Shown here: in pieces, positions 50,271 to 60,170 of the stretch
Layout of the letters: each line of letters starts with the position of its first letter
How positions within the stretch are numbered: position 1 is the first letter of the stretch
NCBI GenBank assembly: GCA_030407005.1
Contig: JAUDYN010000001.1
Location: 3,968,001-4,032,000 of the forward strand
DNA from: Desarmillaria ectypa
Taxonomy: Eukaryota > Basidiomycota > Agaricomycetes > Agaricales > Physalacriaceae
Direction: 5' to 3'
DNA length: 64,000 nt
Notes under the pieces: model-generated
Seen by the model: only the letters and a program-made list of their open reading frames with translations
The model's database searches: none
What the model was told of the DNA's origin: nothing
Made by a program: the position numbers and the translations under genes

Positions 50271-51251
50271 CTACAAACCCGTAATCGAAGCATACGATTT
50301 TTGAGGTCGTCGCGAGTACGCATCCTGACGTATCTCCCTCAACAACTCCAACTCATCAAGCAGCAGGCTATCTTCGAGCGCCTCCTTTCGGACAATCAAA
50401 GTAAGCGTATCCCGGGAGATAGCATACATCTTCTGCAACCGAAGGGGAGGATCATTCCTCATTAGATTCAATTTAACGCTCTCTTGCGTCTTCGTGACAA
50501 ATTCCCTGCGCGCTTCGTCAAGAAGCCTGACGGGATCGCTCCCCACACCAGCCCTCCGTCGTTTCCTCTTAACGATATTGTTAACGTGCACATCAGATTT
50601 GGAGCGAACAATGTAGGTGGGAATTTTATATCGCTCAGCGTTCTTCAAGATGGCTACGTCTGTGGCGGTGAAGCGGTCATTGAACAGGACGATGATGGCG
50701 TCGAAAATATAAAGTCCTTGGTCATTAAAATAGGTCCAGTCGGAGCAAGCGAGGGTTCCCGATGCCGGGACGTCGAACCAAATGAAAGGTTTGGTGGCGT
50801 TAGGGTCAGGGTATGAAGTGACGATGGAGGTGCTCTCCACATAGTCAGTTGAAGCAGCACCATCCTCGCCGTCCCATATGCCCCGGAGCGCATTAATAAG
50901 AGAAGATTTTCCCGTTCCTGATATTCCGGCGATGGCGACATGGAACTTTCCCTCTTTGTAATAGCGTCCCTTGGTCGACTCGAAATGTTCCCTAGAAGGC
51001 AGTTCGATAGGACGGAGACCCTTTCTCCATTTTGCCTCTACCTCCTTCTGAGCCTGGAGTGCCTTTTCTATCTCCGCATCCTTCCTTCTACCCTCCTCCC
51101 GCAGCTGGTTAGCGCGTTGTGCCGCCTGCTGTGCTTCTAGCTGCGCCCTCCTGGCATTGTTGGCTTCCTCCTGCGTCTCTCTCTGTAGCTGTTCGGTGCG
51201 ACGATAAGAATCGTCTATCTGTCTTCGGAGCTGCTCTTCCATTGAGACCAA
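50271..51251 (-). CDS. IRG-type GTPase, array copy 1 (altered switch II, short ends)
   Basis: A 326-codon frame encodes a shortened coiled coil (about 1-75), the linker KWRKGLRPIELP and a GTPase domain. The domain shows G1 GISGTGKSS (109-117), a switch II motif reading DVPA (160-163) where its paralogs have DVPG, and the G4-like RSKSD. The DxxG glycine normally contacts the gamma-phosphate, so hydrolysis may be impaired in this copy. Homology to paralogs (KENSTLVSMEEQ against QENPTMSAISEQ) continues upstream of the chosen ATG to about 51286. There a splice acceptor suggests a further 5' exon that I could not find. The C-terminus stops at SYASITGL and lacks the final LMKKAG helix of copies 2, 4 and 5. 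It is the left-most member of the array and may be decaying. Confidence 0.82.
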   Translation of the reverse strand: MVSMEEQLRRQIDDSYRRTEQLQRETQEEANNARRAQLEAQQAAQRANQLREEGRRKDAEIEKALQAQKEVEAKWRKGLRPIELPSREHFESTKGRYYKEGKFHVAIAGISGTGKSSLINALRGIWDGEDGAASTDYVESTSIVTSYPDPNATKPFIWFDVPASGTLACSDWTYFNDQGLYIFDAIIVLFNDRFTATDVAILKNAERYKIPTYIVRSKSDVHVNNIVKRKRRRAGVGSDPVRLLDEARREFVTKTQESVKLNLMRNDPPLRLQKMYAISRDTLTLIVRKEALEDSLLLDELELLREIRQDAYSRRPQKSYASITGL

Positions 51252-52779
51252 CGTCGAGTTTTCTTTGAGTGTGGTTTCGGATCCTGCTGCACGGAATAAC
51301 TATAGTCAGAAATCAGAGGTCGACATCACCACACAGAGGACATACCTAAAGGTCAAATACAAGATTGCGCTGGCAAGGGTCTTGGAACTTCAATTTTGAA
51401 ATCTAAGAGTAAACACGTTCAGAAAAGGAAGAACAGGTGGCTTATCGGTACTGACAGAAACGAAGACGTTTTAGAGGTGAAGATCAAAGAAAGAAGAATA
51501 AAGCAGATGAGAAAATGAACACAGAAATCGTTGCAGACAGGAGTCTAGCAAGATGCAGCACTCTGTAGCGTTTCCCGTACACTTTATAGATGGATTCGTA
51601 GGCTCAGACTCCTGCCTCTTCACGTCCCTCACTATCCTATATAAGTATAAGCACTCTTTGTTTCACAGTAAATCAGAAAACGCGTCAAACCTTGCGAACG
51701 AATGATTGGTATAGTGCTGTTCTCACATAACCGCCTGGCAGCTCTCACGGCATTTCGTGACTCCGCACGATGAGCTGCAACGACCGAGGTTCTGGAACCG
51801 CGCGCCTTGTGATGATACAAACTAAAGACAAATGAAGTGCCGTCCACGGACAAAGTGAGGAATACCATGAGGTTGATAGACGCTGCTAGTGATAGCCTAA
51901 GTGACAGGAAGGACAGCCAAGGAATATATTATAATGATCAGACTCCATTTTGATGTGCTAAGGAAAAAAAGGGTGGAGCGCTGTGAAAAGCCTCGCTTGG
52001 TGATTAAAGTGGTAGCCGTGAAGGCATGTCATTAGAAGATCATTGAGACGCTGGAAGGGAGGTCCTGCCTGTGCGGTGCCACAGCCTTGACTCGAGCTCC
52101 CTGAGAATTAAAACCTCGGATATATCACATACTGACAATCACTAATATAATTTCCATCCTTACCTTGCGTGCTTTGTTCCGAGACCGCGAGGCCTGACGG
52201 GGAAATGGCCGTCGAACCAAAAGGGAGCGCGTTTGTGGCGTGAGAATGTTGGTATTTTAGACTTCCGTCCTGCCCCTCGTGACTTCCAAGCCAGCCCGAC
52301 AGTGGACACTATCCACAACATGTCACGCTGGATGACGATTGGATGATGTGTCGCAGCACAGTGCCTCTAGACCTCCATCTGCATGAAGTTCCCGAACGAT
52401 GAATATTACGTCTAATTCACAAGGAATTCCATCCACTCAGAACCGTTTCAAACGTCGGGTTGCTGAATATATATTGTATATCGCGCGTCACTTACCGCAT
52501 TTTTACATTTTGATGTTCAGCCGGCAGCGTTCCCTCAAGAGCGTAGAAGGGCACATATTTCGAACCAAATCCAACTCGTCTTTTTCGTTTAATGAGAGGG
52601 AGGCGCTTCAAATACAAGTAACAAGGAAAGAGGAGTTCAATTCCAATTCGAATGCACCACAGGGTAAGAGCCAAGCTAAATCCGAAACTAAAATAGAAAA
52701 AAAGTCCGCAACAAAAACCGATGAACGAATCAGATCAACAAGTGTTGGAAAGAAGACGGACAAGAATCTTGCCACATTA
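51252..52779. other. Intergenic in GTPase array (copies 1-2)
   Basis: This holds the 5' region of copy 1 (a donor-like GTATGT at 51345 and an acceptor at 51287 suggest an intron) and the 3' flank of copy 2. The plus-strand frame 52399-52797 overlaps the end of copy 2 and looks spurious. Confidence 0.45.
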
Positions 52780-54051
52780 CTACGCGAACAGCCCTAAGAT
52801 TCCAGAACCTGCTTTCTTCATGAGCTCTGCCATCGAGCCGTACGACTTCTCTGATCGTCGCGAGAACGCATCCTGAAGGATGTCCTTCCATAACTCGTAC
52901 TCATCGAGTAGGAGGTTGTCCTCGAGTGGCTCCTCCCGAATCGTCAGGGTAAGCGCATCTCGAGAGACGACATACATCTTCTGCGATCGAAGTGGTGGAT
53001 CGTTCTTCATGAGATTAGCGCGAACACTGTCCCGCGTCTTCGTCATGTACTCCTTCCGAGCATCATCAAGAACCTTGGCGGGATCGCGCCTCGCACCGGG
53101 CACCCGCCGTGTCTTCTTAACGATGTTTTCGATGTGTATGTCGGATTTGGAGCGAACGATATAGGTAGGGATATTGTATCGCTCGGCATTTTTCAATATG
53201 GCTGCGTCTGTGGCGGTGAAGCGGTCGTTGAATAAAACGATGATGGCGTCGAAGATAAAAAGTCCTTGGTTGTTGAAGTATGTCCAATCAGAACACGAGA
53301 GTGTTCCTGACCCCGGGACGTCAAACCAAATGAAAGGGTTAGAGGGATTCGGATCAGGGTATGCAGTCACGATGGAAGTGCTTTCGACAACATCGGTCGG
53401 AGCGGCTTTCTCCTCGCCATCCCAAATACCTCGAAAGGCGTTGATGAGAGTCGACTTGCCGGTTCCAGAGATTCCAGCGATGGCGAGGTGGAATTTCCCC
53501 TCCTTGTAGTATTGCTGCTTGACCTTCTCATACTGCTCCTGAGAAGGCCACTCGACAGGACGAATCCCCTTCTTCCATCTTGCCTCCATTTCTTCCTTCG
53601 CCGCATGTATGTTCTTCATCTCCTCATCTTTCTGTTTTGCCTCGCCTTGTAGCTCGCCAACGATTTTGGCGGCCTTTTCGGCATCCAGCTTCGCCCTGCT
53701 GGCTACGTCAGCTTGCTCTTGCTTCTCCCTCTGAAGCTGTTCAACGCAGTCACGAGCTTGGTTTGCCTCGTTCTGGAACCGCTGGATCTTCAGCTTCGTG
53801 CTGCTGACTATGTCTGCGTGCTCCCTCTGAAGCTGTTCGGCATGGCTACGAGCTTGGTTTGCCTCGTCCTGGAACTTCTGAATGCGGCGGTCGGATTCTT
53901 CTCTCTCTTTTCGAAATCGCTCTTCGATAAGGGCCAAGGTCGGGTTCTCCTGAACCTTGCTACCCCGAATTGATTTAAGGATGGCTGGAATGGTTGCGAC
54001 AACTGTGGAAGCGAAGTCCCATATGACAACTAAAATATTACAATCAGACAT
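52780..54051 (-). CDS. IRG-type GTPase, array copy 2
   Basis: A single 423-codon frame. A hydrophobic N-terminal stretch (VVATIPAILKSIRGSKVQENPT, about 17-38) is followed by a coiled coil to about residue 158. That coiled coil includes a near-duplicate unit (FQDEANQARSHAEQLQRE and FQNEANQARDCVEQLQRE). The linker KKGIRPVEWPSQEQY leads into the GTPase domain with GISGTGKST (193-201), DVPGSG and RSKSD. The tail SYGSMAELMKKAGSGILGLF is complete. Unlike copies 3-5 it does not begin MGxxxS. An ATGGGA lies at 54022-54017, but one base out of frame, so a small indel may have moved the start to 54051, or a 5' intron exists. IRG GTPases of animals act on membranes of vacuoles around microbes; the role in fungi is unknown. 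Confidence 0.88.
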   Translation of the reverse strand: MSDCNILVVIWDFASTVVATIPAILKSIRGSKVQENPTLALIEERFRKEREESDRRIQKFQDEANQARSHAEQLQREHADIVSSTKLKIQRFQNEANQARDCVEQLQREKQEQADVASRAKLDAEKAAKIVGELQGEAKQKDEEMKNIHAAKEEMEARWKKGIRPVEWPSQEQYEKVKQQYYKEGKFHLAIAGISGTGKSTLINAFRGIWDGEEKAAPTDVVESTSIVTAYPDPNPSNPFIWFDVPGSGTLSCSDWTYFNNQGLFIFDAIIVLFNDRFTATDAAILKNAERYNIPTYIVRSKSDIHIENIVKKTRRVPGARRDPAKVLDDARKEYMTKTRDSVRANLMKNDPPLRSQKMYVVSRDALTLTIREEPLEDNLLLDEYELWKDILQDAFSRRSEKSYGSMAELMKKAGSGILGLFA

Positions 54052-55174
54052 AGGACGTTCATTTCTGTGTTGGGTACGTTACAGTAAGACATGCAGAATT
54101 TACTCAAATGCTATAATTGCGGGATTTAAAGCGACTGAGTTTATGCATTACGAGTGTGTCTTTCAGACTTACAGAAGAGTCTTGATGGTAAGAGTTCACA
54201 AAAGTGCCGATTCAAGGTACCACAGCGATGGTTGAATGTCAAAGCAGACTGAGGCACAGATGAGGGACGGAGGGAAATGAGCCCTCTGTGAAGATACTTG
54301 TAGTGCATGCGAAGTACCGCATCCGAAGTTTCCATCCTGAGGGATTTCATTTGGTTCTAGCTCACACTGTGAAGTTGTTACAAGAATAAGTAGGCGCCGG
54401 TTGATTATCTGATTTCACGAGCGATTCAAGAATACACTTACCAGAATTCATGATCTGAGATGCGGTGACGCATCTTTAGTATCACATAACTCCCTTTCAG
54501 ATCGCAGTATAGTATAGTCCTCATTTCTATGAGTCGTAACTGTGCACGACTTGGCGAACTTGAAACATCATAGAACAGCGCGTTATACTAGCGGTGATCT
54601 TGGCAATTCCAGGGACTAATCCAAGAGACTTGTTAACGCATTTAAGTAGGGTAGGCAGCGTGAAAACAACTTGGCTAACCAGTTGCCTTGATGCTTGAGG
54701 TCCTTTAATCCACATAAGGTCCTACGAGTTCTAGTCACTTCGAGTCACGGTCGTCCGAGAGCGCTCTGCGCATTGCGAATGTTCCCTTTAATGCTTCATG
54801 CTAGCCTTCCGAGTCAAGACGATACGGGGTACCTTTCTATTGATTTAATGTGACGGGTTCAACGAAGCTGGTAAACGCCGACATTATGGAGGCAAGGTCA
54901 CAACCAGTTTACTCTCGGAATGCGCTTTGATGATCACTGAGCGGTAACGTCTTACACTCACTTGAACCTAGTGAGTACTATGAAGGTGTGTTGTTGGAAA
55001 TCGCCGTAGATGTTCAAGGGGAAAGAGGTTTGCTGATCGTTACAGAGCAGAGCGTTCACGGGGCAGTTTGGTAGTCAAAGATTCGGAATGATAGGCAGCA
55101 ACGTATTTAGACAGCGATTGGGATATATATAGTAGATACTTCGTAGCAAATTCAAATACGACTGGGTCTTCTTT
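54052..55174. other. Intergenic in GTPase array (copies 2-3)
   Basis: This contains the upstream region of copy 2, including a GAAGATACTTGTAG element (54290-54303) also found upstream of copy 4, and the 3' flank of copy 3. No gene was seen. Confidence 0.5.
54290..54303 (-). promoter_or_regulatory. Shared upstream element of array copy 2
   Basis: CTACAAGTATCTTC on the minus strand lies about 240 bp before the copy 2 ATG. Near-identical or related elements lie upstream of copy 4 (59497-59509), copy 5 (62831-62845) and the N-terminal relic (60395-60410). It may be a core promoter element kept from the ancestral gene or simply shared ancestry of the flanks. Confidence 0.4.
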
Positions 55175-56353
55175 TCAAGATCGTGGGTGAAGCAGAATCG
55201 ATTTCTCCGAGCGTCGCCAGTACGCGTCCTGGAGTACGTCTCTCAGCAGCTCGTGCTCATTGAGAACAGTACAACTCCCAAGGCTCTCTGAGTCCCGTCG
55301 TACAACGTAAGTAAGCGTATCCCGACTGACAGCATACACTTTCTGTAACGGCAAAGGAGGGTCGTTCTTCGCCAGATGGACATTAACAGTCTTCTGCGAG
55401 GTCACGATGTATTCCTTACGAGCCTCCAAGGAGATCTTCACAAGATCAGCCTTCGGCCCAGCGCTCCGCTGTTTTTTACTGATGAGGTTGGCGATGTGTA
55501 CGTCGGATTTAGAGCGAACGAGGTATGCAGGGATCATATAGCGCGCGCAATTCTGAAGGATCGCTACGTCGGCGGCCGTGAAGCAATCGTTGAATAGGAT
55601 GATGATGGCATCAAAGATGTAGAGGCCTTGATCGTTAAAGTAAGTCCAATCGGGACAGGAGATAGTTCCCGAGCCCGGGACATCGAACCAAATGAAAGGA
55701 TTGGTAGGGTCAGGATCGGGATGGGGAGTAACAACTAAGGTAGTTTCAACGACATCAGTCGGAGCAGCGCCCTCATCGTCGTCCCAGATGCCTCGGACCG
55801 CGTTCACCAAGGATGATTTGCCGCTTCCTGAAGCTCCAGTAATGGCGATATGAAACTTCCCCTCCTTGTAAAATCGTCGCTTGTTTGCCTCGTACTGCTC
55901 TCGAGACGGCCACTCGACCGGATGGATCCCTTTCTTCCACTTTGCCTCTATCTCTTTCTGAGCTTCCAATATCTTCTTCATCTCTACATCCTTCCTGTCT
56001 ATCTGCTCTTTCAGCTCATCGGCAATTTGGGTCGCCCTCAGAGCTGCCTCACGCTCTTTGTTAGTATTATCCGCTTGCTGCTGCTTCTTCTTCTTCAGGT
56101 CTTCGACCGTTTGGGCTGCCCTCTGTGCTGTCTCCTGCGCCTTTGCGGCTTTATCGGCTAGATCCCGCTGCTCTTTTTCCAACTGGTCGGTGCGGCGTAA
56201 GGATTCCTCCTTCTCTGCTTCCGCTCTCCGGAGCTGTTCGTCGATAGTAACCATCGTTGGATTATCTTCAATTCTACGGCTTCTGATGACCCCGAGGGCG
56301 GAGAAAGTGGCAGCAGCAGCACTGGCAACAGCAGAGGATGCGGTGTTTCCCAT
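55175..56353 (-). CDS. IRG-type GTPase, array copy 3 (predicted N-myristoylated)
   Basis: A 392-codon frame. The start MGNTASSAV fits the N-myristoylation pattern MGxxxS, which would tether the protein to membranes. A short Ala-rich head with RRIEDNPTMVTIDEQ is followed by a coiled coil (about 38-138) and the linker KKGIHPVEWPSREQY. The GTPase domain has GASGSGKSS (173-181), DVPGSG and VRSKSDVHIANL. It is the most divergent copy of the array: DCFTAADVAIL and YMIPAYLVRSKSD differ from the other four. The C-terminus reads RRSEKSILLHPRS and then stops, so the final amphipathic helix is lost. The first ATG after an upstream non-coding region was used as start and agrees with copies 4 and 5. Confidence 0.88.
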   Translation of the reverse strand: MGNTASSAVASAAAATFSALGVIRSRRIEDNPTMVTIDEQLRRAEAEKEESLRRTDQLEKEQRDLADKAAKAQETAQRAAQTVEDLKKKKQQQADNTNKEREAALRATQIADELKEQIDRKDVEMKKILEAQKEIEAKWKKGIHPVEWPSREQYEANKRRFYKEGKFHIAITGASGSGKSSLVNAVRGIWDDDEGAAPTDVVETTLVVTPHPDPDPTNPFIWFDVPGSGTISCPDWTYFNDQGLYIFDAIIILFNDCFTAADVAILQNCARYMIPAYLVRSKSDVHIANLISKKQRSAGPKADLVKISLEARKEYIVTSQKTVNVHLAKNDPPLPLQKVYAVSRDTLTYVVRRDSESLGSCTVLNEHELLRDVLQDAYWRRSEKSILLHPRS

Positions 56354-57937
56354 GCTTTGATGAGTGGGGGCGATAACTGAGGAATATGACGATCAGAAAT
56401 GGAGGGTTGAGCCGAAAATGCGCTACGTACCAAATAGCGAAATGCAAGCAATCACCAACGAATGTAGTTTGAGAATCCGAGAGCGGGTGAGTATATGTAT
56501 ATGGAAACTTACGGCAGTACCTTTATGTTTCATTTCGAGCATGTAGCGGCTAGAAATATCGGCGCTAGCCTAATAGTTTCAAAATACCACCAAGTTCTGG
56601 ATCATATGGCTTGAGACGCGAGGAGGTCCCAGAGATCACGCTAGAATATGTTGAGTATTGATGTGCCGGAGCCAAAAGGTTACATGCGACATTATGCTTC
56701 AGAAAGGAATGAAACGGCCATGAGTATGATAGACGCCTGCTTGGAACTATATCGGATGCACTTTCGGAATAACAGTGAAAGGCTTCGCACATACCGTCGT
56801 AGAAAGGTGAGATTGGTGAAGGTGTGCTTCAGAAATCGATTCAAATGTTCGCAAGATGTGCTACGCCTGGAATGAAAGTAGATCACAAACAGAATGATAA
56901 CAAAGACGATCCTTACATTCATTATGCACTTCAGCAAAATGCACAAACCCGAATACAACGTGTACGTCGGTATGCGTTTTGATTGTATCTGATGCAACCG
57001 TGCAAGTTGACTTAAGAATGATATCTGCAGAGGTTTGATTAGCAAAGATCGGAAATCGATGTTATTTTCCAACTTTTCATATTCTATCCTTCCTTCCAGG
57101 GACGATGGAAACACCGCTAGAAGTGCGCATTGACAGGCCTCAAATGTCTTCATTGTTCTGGCGGGATACCATGTCGGATGATATACTGCAGCAATAGCGA
57201 TGTAATTGCGCATAACATTGATCGTCTTCAGGATATCACTACATGTGCGGCAAACGAAAATGATGTTGTTTCATCTCATCGGCAGGCTGGAGAGTAAACA
57301 TAGCAACATTGTAAATGCGAGGCATGCGCAGCTAATGAGTGTGGAAAATGCGTGATGGCGTGAAGAGCGAGGACTTTCGTTGGGTAGACCACTACCGCTG
57401 AACAGCTGGCGATCCCTTTAGGACAGGTCGACAAATGCATGTTTTTTTGCCATGACCTATGTAAACATCAAATCAAAAAAGAGCGAATCAAGTCACGCAG
57501 AACCACCAGACCTAAGCCCAAATCGAATTCCCTGCTCAATTGCAAAGAACTGCAGCAACAGATATTCTCTTCACGGTCGAAGGCGAGCGTCCAGTCGTAC
57601 CCTCGAAATATCCCCGAAATGAAAATCGTGGCGGTCAGGAGAGTGAAGCCTAATTGTTCCCACGCCACTACTCCTCATTCCCCGTCGTTCGAAACTTAGT
57701 TCTTTCTGCTCTCTCTTCGATCTCTCCCTCATAAGGCATTGAACGCTGAGCCCATATTCAGGTCTGTAATTGAGGAGAACGCAATGAACCCTTACCAAAA
57801 ATTTAAATAACAAGGTGAAGTGAATTTGGACTACCACGTACAGAACCAGACTAAAGTTGAACTAAATTAAAAACAAAGTCAAGACAAACACTGTCCTGTA
57901 AGGCATATGGAAAGGAGAAGAAATTCATGAGGAGAAC
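56354..57937. other. Intergenic in GTPase array (copies 3-4)
   Basis: No gene recognised. A 173-codon minus-strand frame (57213-56692) has no motif and lacks coding character. The stretch holds the 5' region of copy 3 and the 3' flank of copy 4. Confidence 0.45.
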
Positions 57938-59179
57938 CTAATTTGCAAAGAATCGAACAAAGTCCATGCCAGTCTTCCTCATGAGATTCGGCATCGTGCT
58001 ATACGACTTCTCAGATTGTCGCGAATATCCATCCTGAAGGATATCCCTCAGCAAATCTAACTCGTTCAGCACAATGGTATCTTCGAGCGGCTCGTCTCGA
58101 ACAACCATTGTCAACGTATCCCGGGAGACAGCGTACATTTTCTGCGACCGTATAGGAGGATCGTTCTTCATCAAATTTGACCGGACACTCTCCTGCGTCC
58201 TTGCAAGGTATTCCTTGCAAGCCTTATCAAGAATCTTGGAGGGATTAGTTCTACCCCCGGCTCCTCGCCTTTTCTTCTTGACGATATTCTCAACATGGAT
58301 GTCAGATTTGGAGCGGACGATATAGGTCGGGATGTCGTATCGCTCGCAATTCTTGAGAATGGCGATGTCGGTGGCGGTGAAACGGTCGTTGAACAGGACA
58401 ATGACGGCGTCGAAAATGTATAGACCTTGGTCGTTGAAGTAGGTCCAGTCGGAGCATGCGAGCGTTCCTGAACCCGGAACATCGAACCAGATGAAAGGTT
58501 TGGCAGGATTCGGGTCTGGATAGGGGGTGACAACGGAGGTACTTTCGACAATATCGGTCAGAGCGGCGCCCTCCTCATCGTCCCATATGCCTCGAAAGGC
58601 GTTGATGAGAGATGACTTTCCCGTTCCCGAAATTCCAGTGATAGCCAGATGAAACTTGCCCTCCATATAAAAACGACGTTTGGTTGCCTCGTATTTCTCC
58701 TTGGTAGGCCATTCGACCGGATGAATACCAGTCTTCCATTTGGACTCCATCACCTTCTGCGCCTCCAAAGTCTCCTTCATTTCTGCCTCCTTCTTCTGCA
58801 CCTGCTCTTGCAACTCTTTAACAGCCTGGGCCGCCTTCTGAGCTACCTCGCGTTCTCTTCTGACAATCTCCATCTGCTCTTGCTTCTCCTTCTCCAATCG
58901 TTGTGTGTTCTCAGCCGCCCTTTGTGCCTCTCCTTGCTGGACTCTGATTCTCTCGGCCTGTGCCTGCCTTTCTCGTTCTAGCTGCTTGGCAAGATGGGCC
59001 GCTCTCTGGGCTGCCTCCTGCTCCCTTCTGAGTCTTTCGGCCAGTTCCCGCCTCTCTCGTTCCATTTGCTCACTGCGTCGTTGGGATTCGGCTCTCTCTG
59101 CCTCCTCCCTTCTGTGCTGTTCTTCGATAGCCCGCATCGCCCGATTGCGCCGTCTGAGAGCGGATCCGCCACCACCCAT
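57938..59179 (-). CDS. IRG-type GTPase, array copy 4 (predicted N-myristoylated)
   Basis: A 413-codon frame. The start MGGGGSALRR again fits MGxxxS, followed by basic residues that could strengthen membrane binding. It lacks the hydrophobic head and the QENPT stretch of copies 2, 3 and 5. The coiled coil (about 16-148) is the most charged of the array, with repeated units such as RREQEAAQRAAHLAKQLERE and REREVAQKAAQAVKELQEQ. The GTPase domain has GISGTGKSS (182-190), DVPGSG and RSKSDIHVENI, and the tail is complete (SYSTMPNLMRKTGMDFVRFF). Intact motifs suggest an active enzyme. The shared upstream element lies at 59497-59509, about 320 bp before the start, and a donor-like GTAAGTC at about 59365 suggests an intron in the 5' untranslated region. 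Confidence 0.9.
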   Translation of the reverse strand: MGGGGSALRRRNRAMRAIEEQHRREEAERAESQRRSEQMERERRELAERLRREQEAAQRAAHLAKQLERERQAQAERIRVQQGEAQRAAENTQRLEKEKQEQMEIVRREREVAQKAAQAVKELQEQVQKKEAEMKETLEAQKVMESKWKTGIHPVEWPTKEKYEATKRRFYMEGKFHLAITGISGTGKSSLINAFRGIWDDEEGAALTDIVESTSVVTPYPDPNPAKPFIWFDVPGSGTLACSDWTYFNDQGLYIFDAVIVLFNDRFTATDIAILKNCERYDIPTYIVRSKSDIHVENIVKKKRRGAGGRTNPSKILDKACKEYLARTQESVRSNLMKNDPPIRSQKMYAVSRDTLTMVVRDEPLEDTIVLNELDLLRDILQDGYSRQSEKSYSTMPNLMRKTGMDFVRFFAN

Positions 59180-59834
59180 AATTTGATAATAGCTGAAGGA
59201 GACATCAGTGAGATATACGTGAGCATCTTCGACATGGCTCGCGTACCTTTCTACGAACTAACAAAGGTCCTTCGGGGATGAAGCGTTGATCGTCGAACTT
59301 CAACAACTTCTGACGAATATTGCGAATTAGTATATGAGATGTCGCATTGTTTTATAAGACTTACATTAGTGCCTCGATGGTGGCAATGGAGGAAAGTGGT
59401 GGTTATTAGAGATACGAACCTAGCTGCTAGGAGCAGCGACGAGGTCGAAGACAGAGAAAGCGACCAAGTGAGTTTCTGATGAAAAGAGGTTCCGAAAAGA
59501 TACTTGTAGGTTTCATACGAAGCCCCTCGTGACCGCAACTTCAACTGCCCAAAGTCCCTCGCACTATCTCGTCACACGCAGACGCGACTTGATCTCTCTT
59601 CTTCACATAAGAAGATCAAAAAAAATAACACCCTGGCGCTAATGCGTGGAATCTGGCAACCGTCCTATAGCCTACCGCCATGGAACTTGCAGTCGTGCCG
59701 GCTGTCGCAGGATAGTCATCGATAAGAAGTCGTTTCTCAACCCATGGCATGACAGCACACCTTCACATCACACATGAGATGAATACAGGATGAACGGAGG
59801 TGATCCTCCTGATCATAGGGACATGTTCGTGGCA
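59180..59834. other. Upstream region of GTPase copy 4
   Basis: This contains the shared element (AAGATACTTGTAG, 59497-59509) and a probable intron in the 5' untranslated region. No gene was seen. Confidence 0.5.
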
Positions 59835-59979
59835 TTAGTGATGATAGACGCCGGTATGGAAAGACTCTAAGACAGGCTGCAAGTATGGTCGGCCATGAGG
59901 TACGCACAGAGAAGGTGAATTGCCATGGAAGACTTTGTGGCCTACATGTAGCAACTTGAAGGTATTGGTGTCTGCGCTG

Positions 59980-60098
59980 TTATCTTCGGTAGCTCTCATA
60001 GTCGGGTTTTCTTCGACTCTGCTGGCACTGATTGCGCTAATGATAGCAGGGATCGTAGCTGCGGCCACGTTAGCGATGATAGACACAGCGGTACCCAT
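59980..60098 (-). pseudogene. N-terminal relic of a sixth IRG-type GTPase copy
   Basis: From ATG 60098 the minus strand reads MGTAVSIIANVAAATIPAII and then SAISASRVEENPTMRATEDN. This closely matches the heads of copies 2, 3 and 5 (IPAILKSIRGSKVQENPT, IPSILGAIRGSRVQENPT), including MGxxxS. After RATEDN homology stops at once: there is no coiled coil and no GTPase domain before the frame closes at 59835. A related upstream element is at 60395-60410. This is the stump of a deleted paralog, or possibly a short expressed head peptide. Confidence 0.75.
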
Positions 60099-60170
60099 TC
60101 TTTGACAATAGTTGTGACATTTACTGAAAAAACGGGAGAACATCTTTAAGTGATGCTGCATGCCCTTCAA

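Noticed and set aside
52399..52797. Plus-strand 132-codon Lys/Ser-rich frame
   Set aside because: It runs into the 3' end of GTPase copy 2 on the other strand, has no family resemblance and low-complexity composition.
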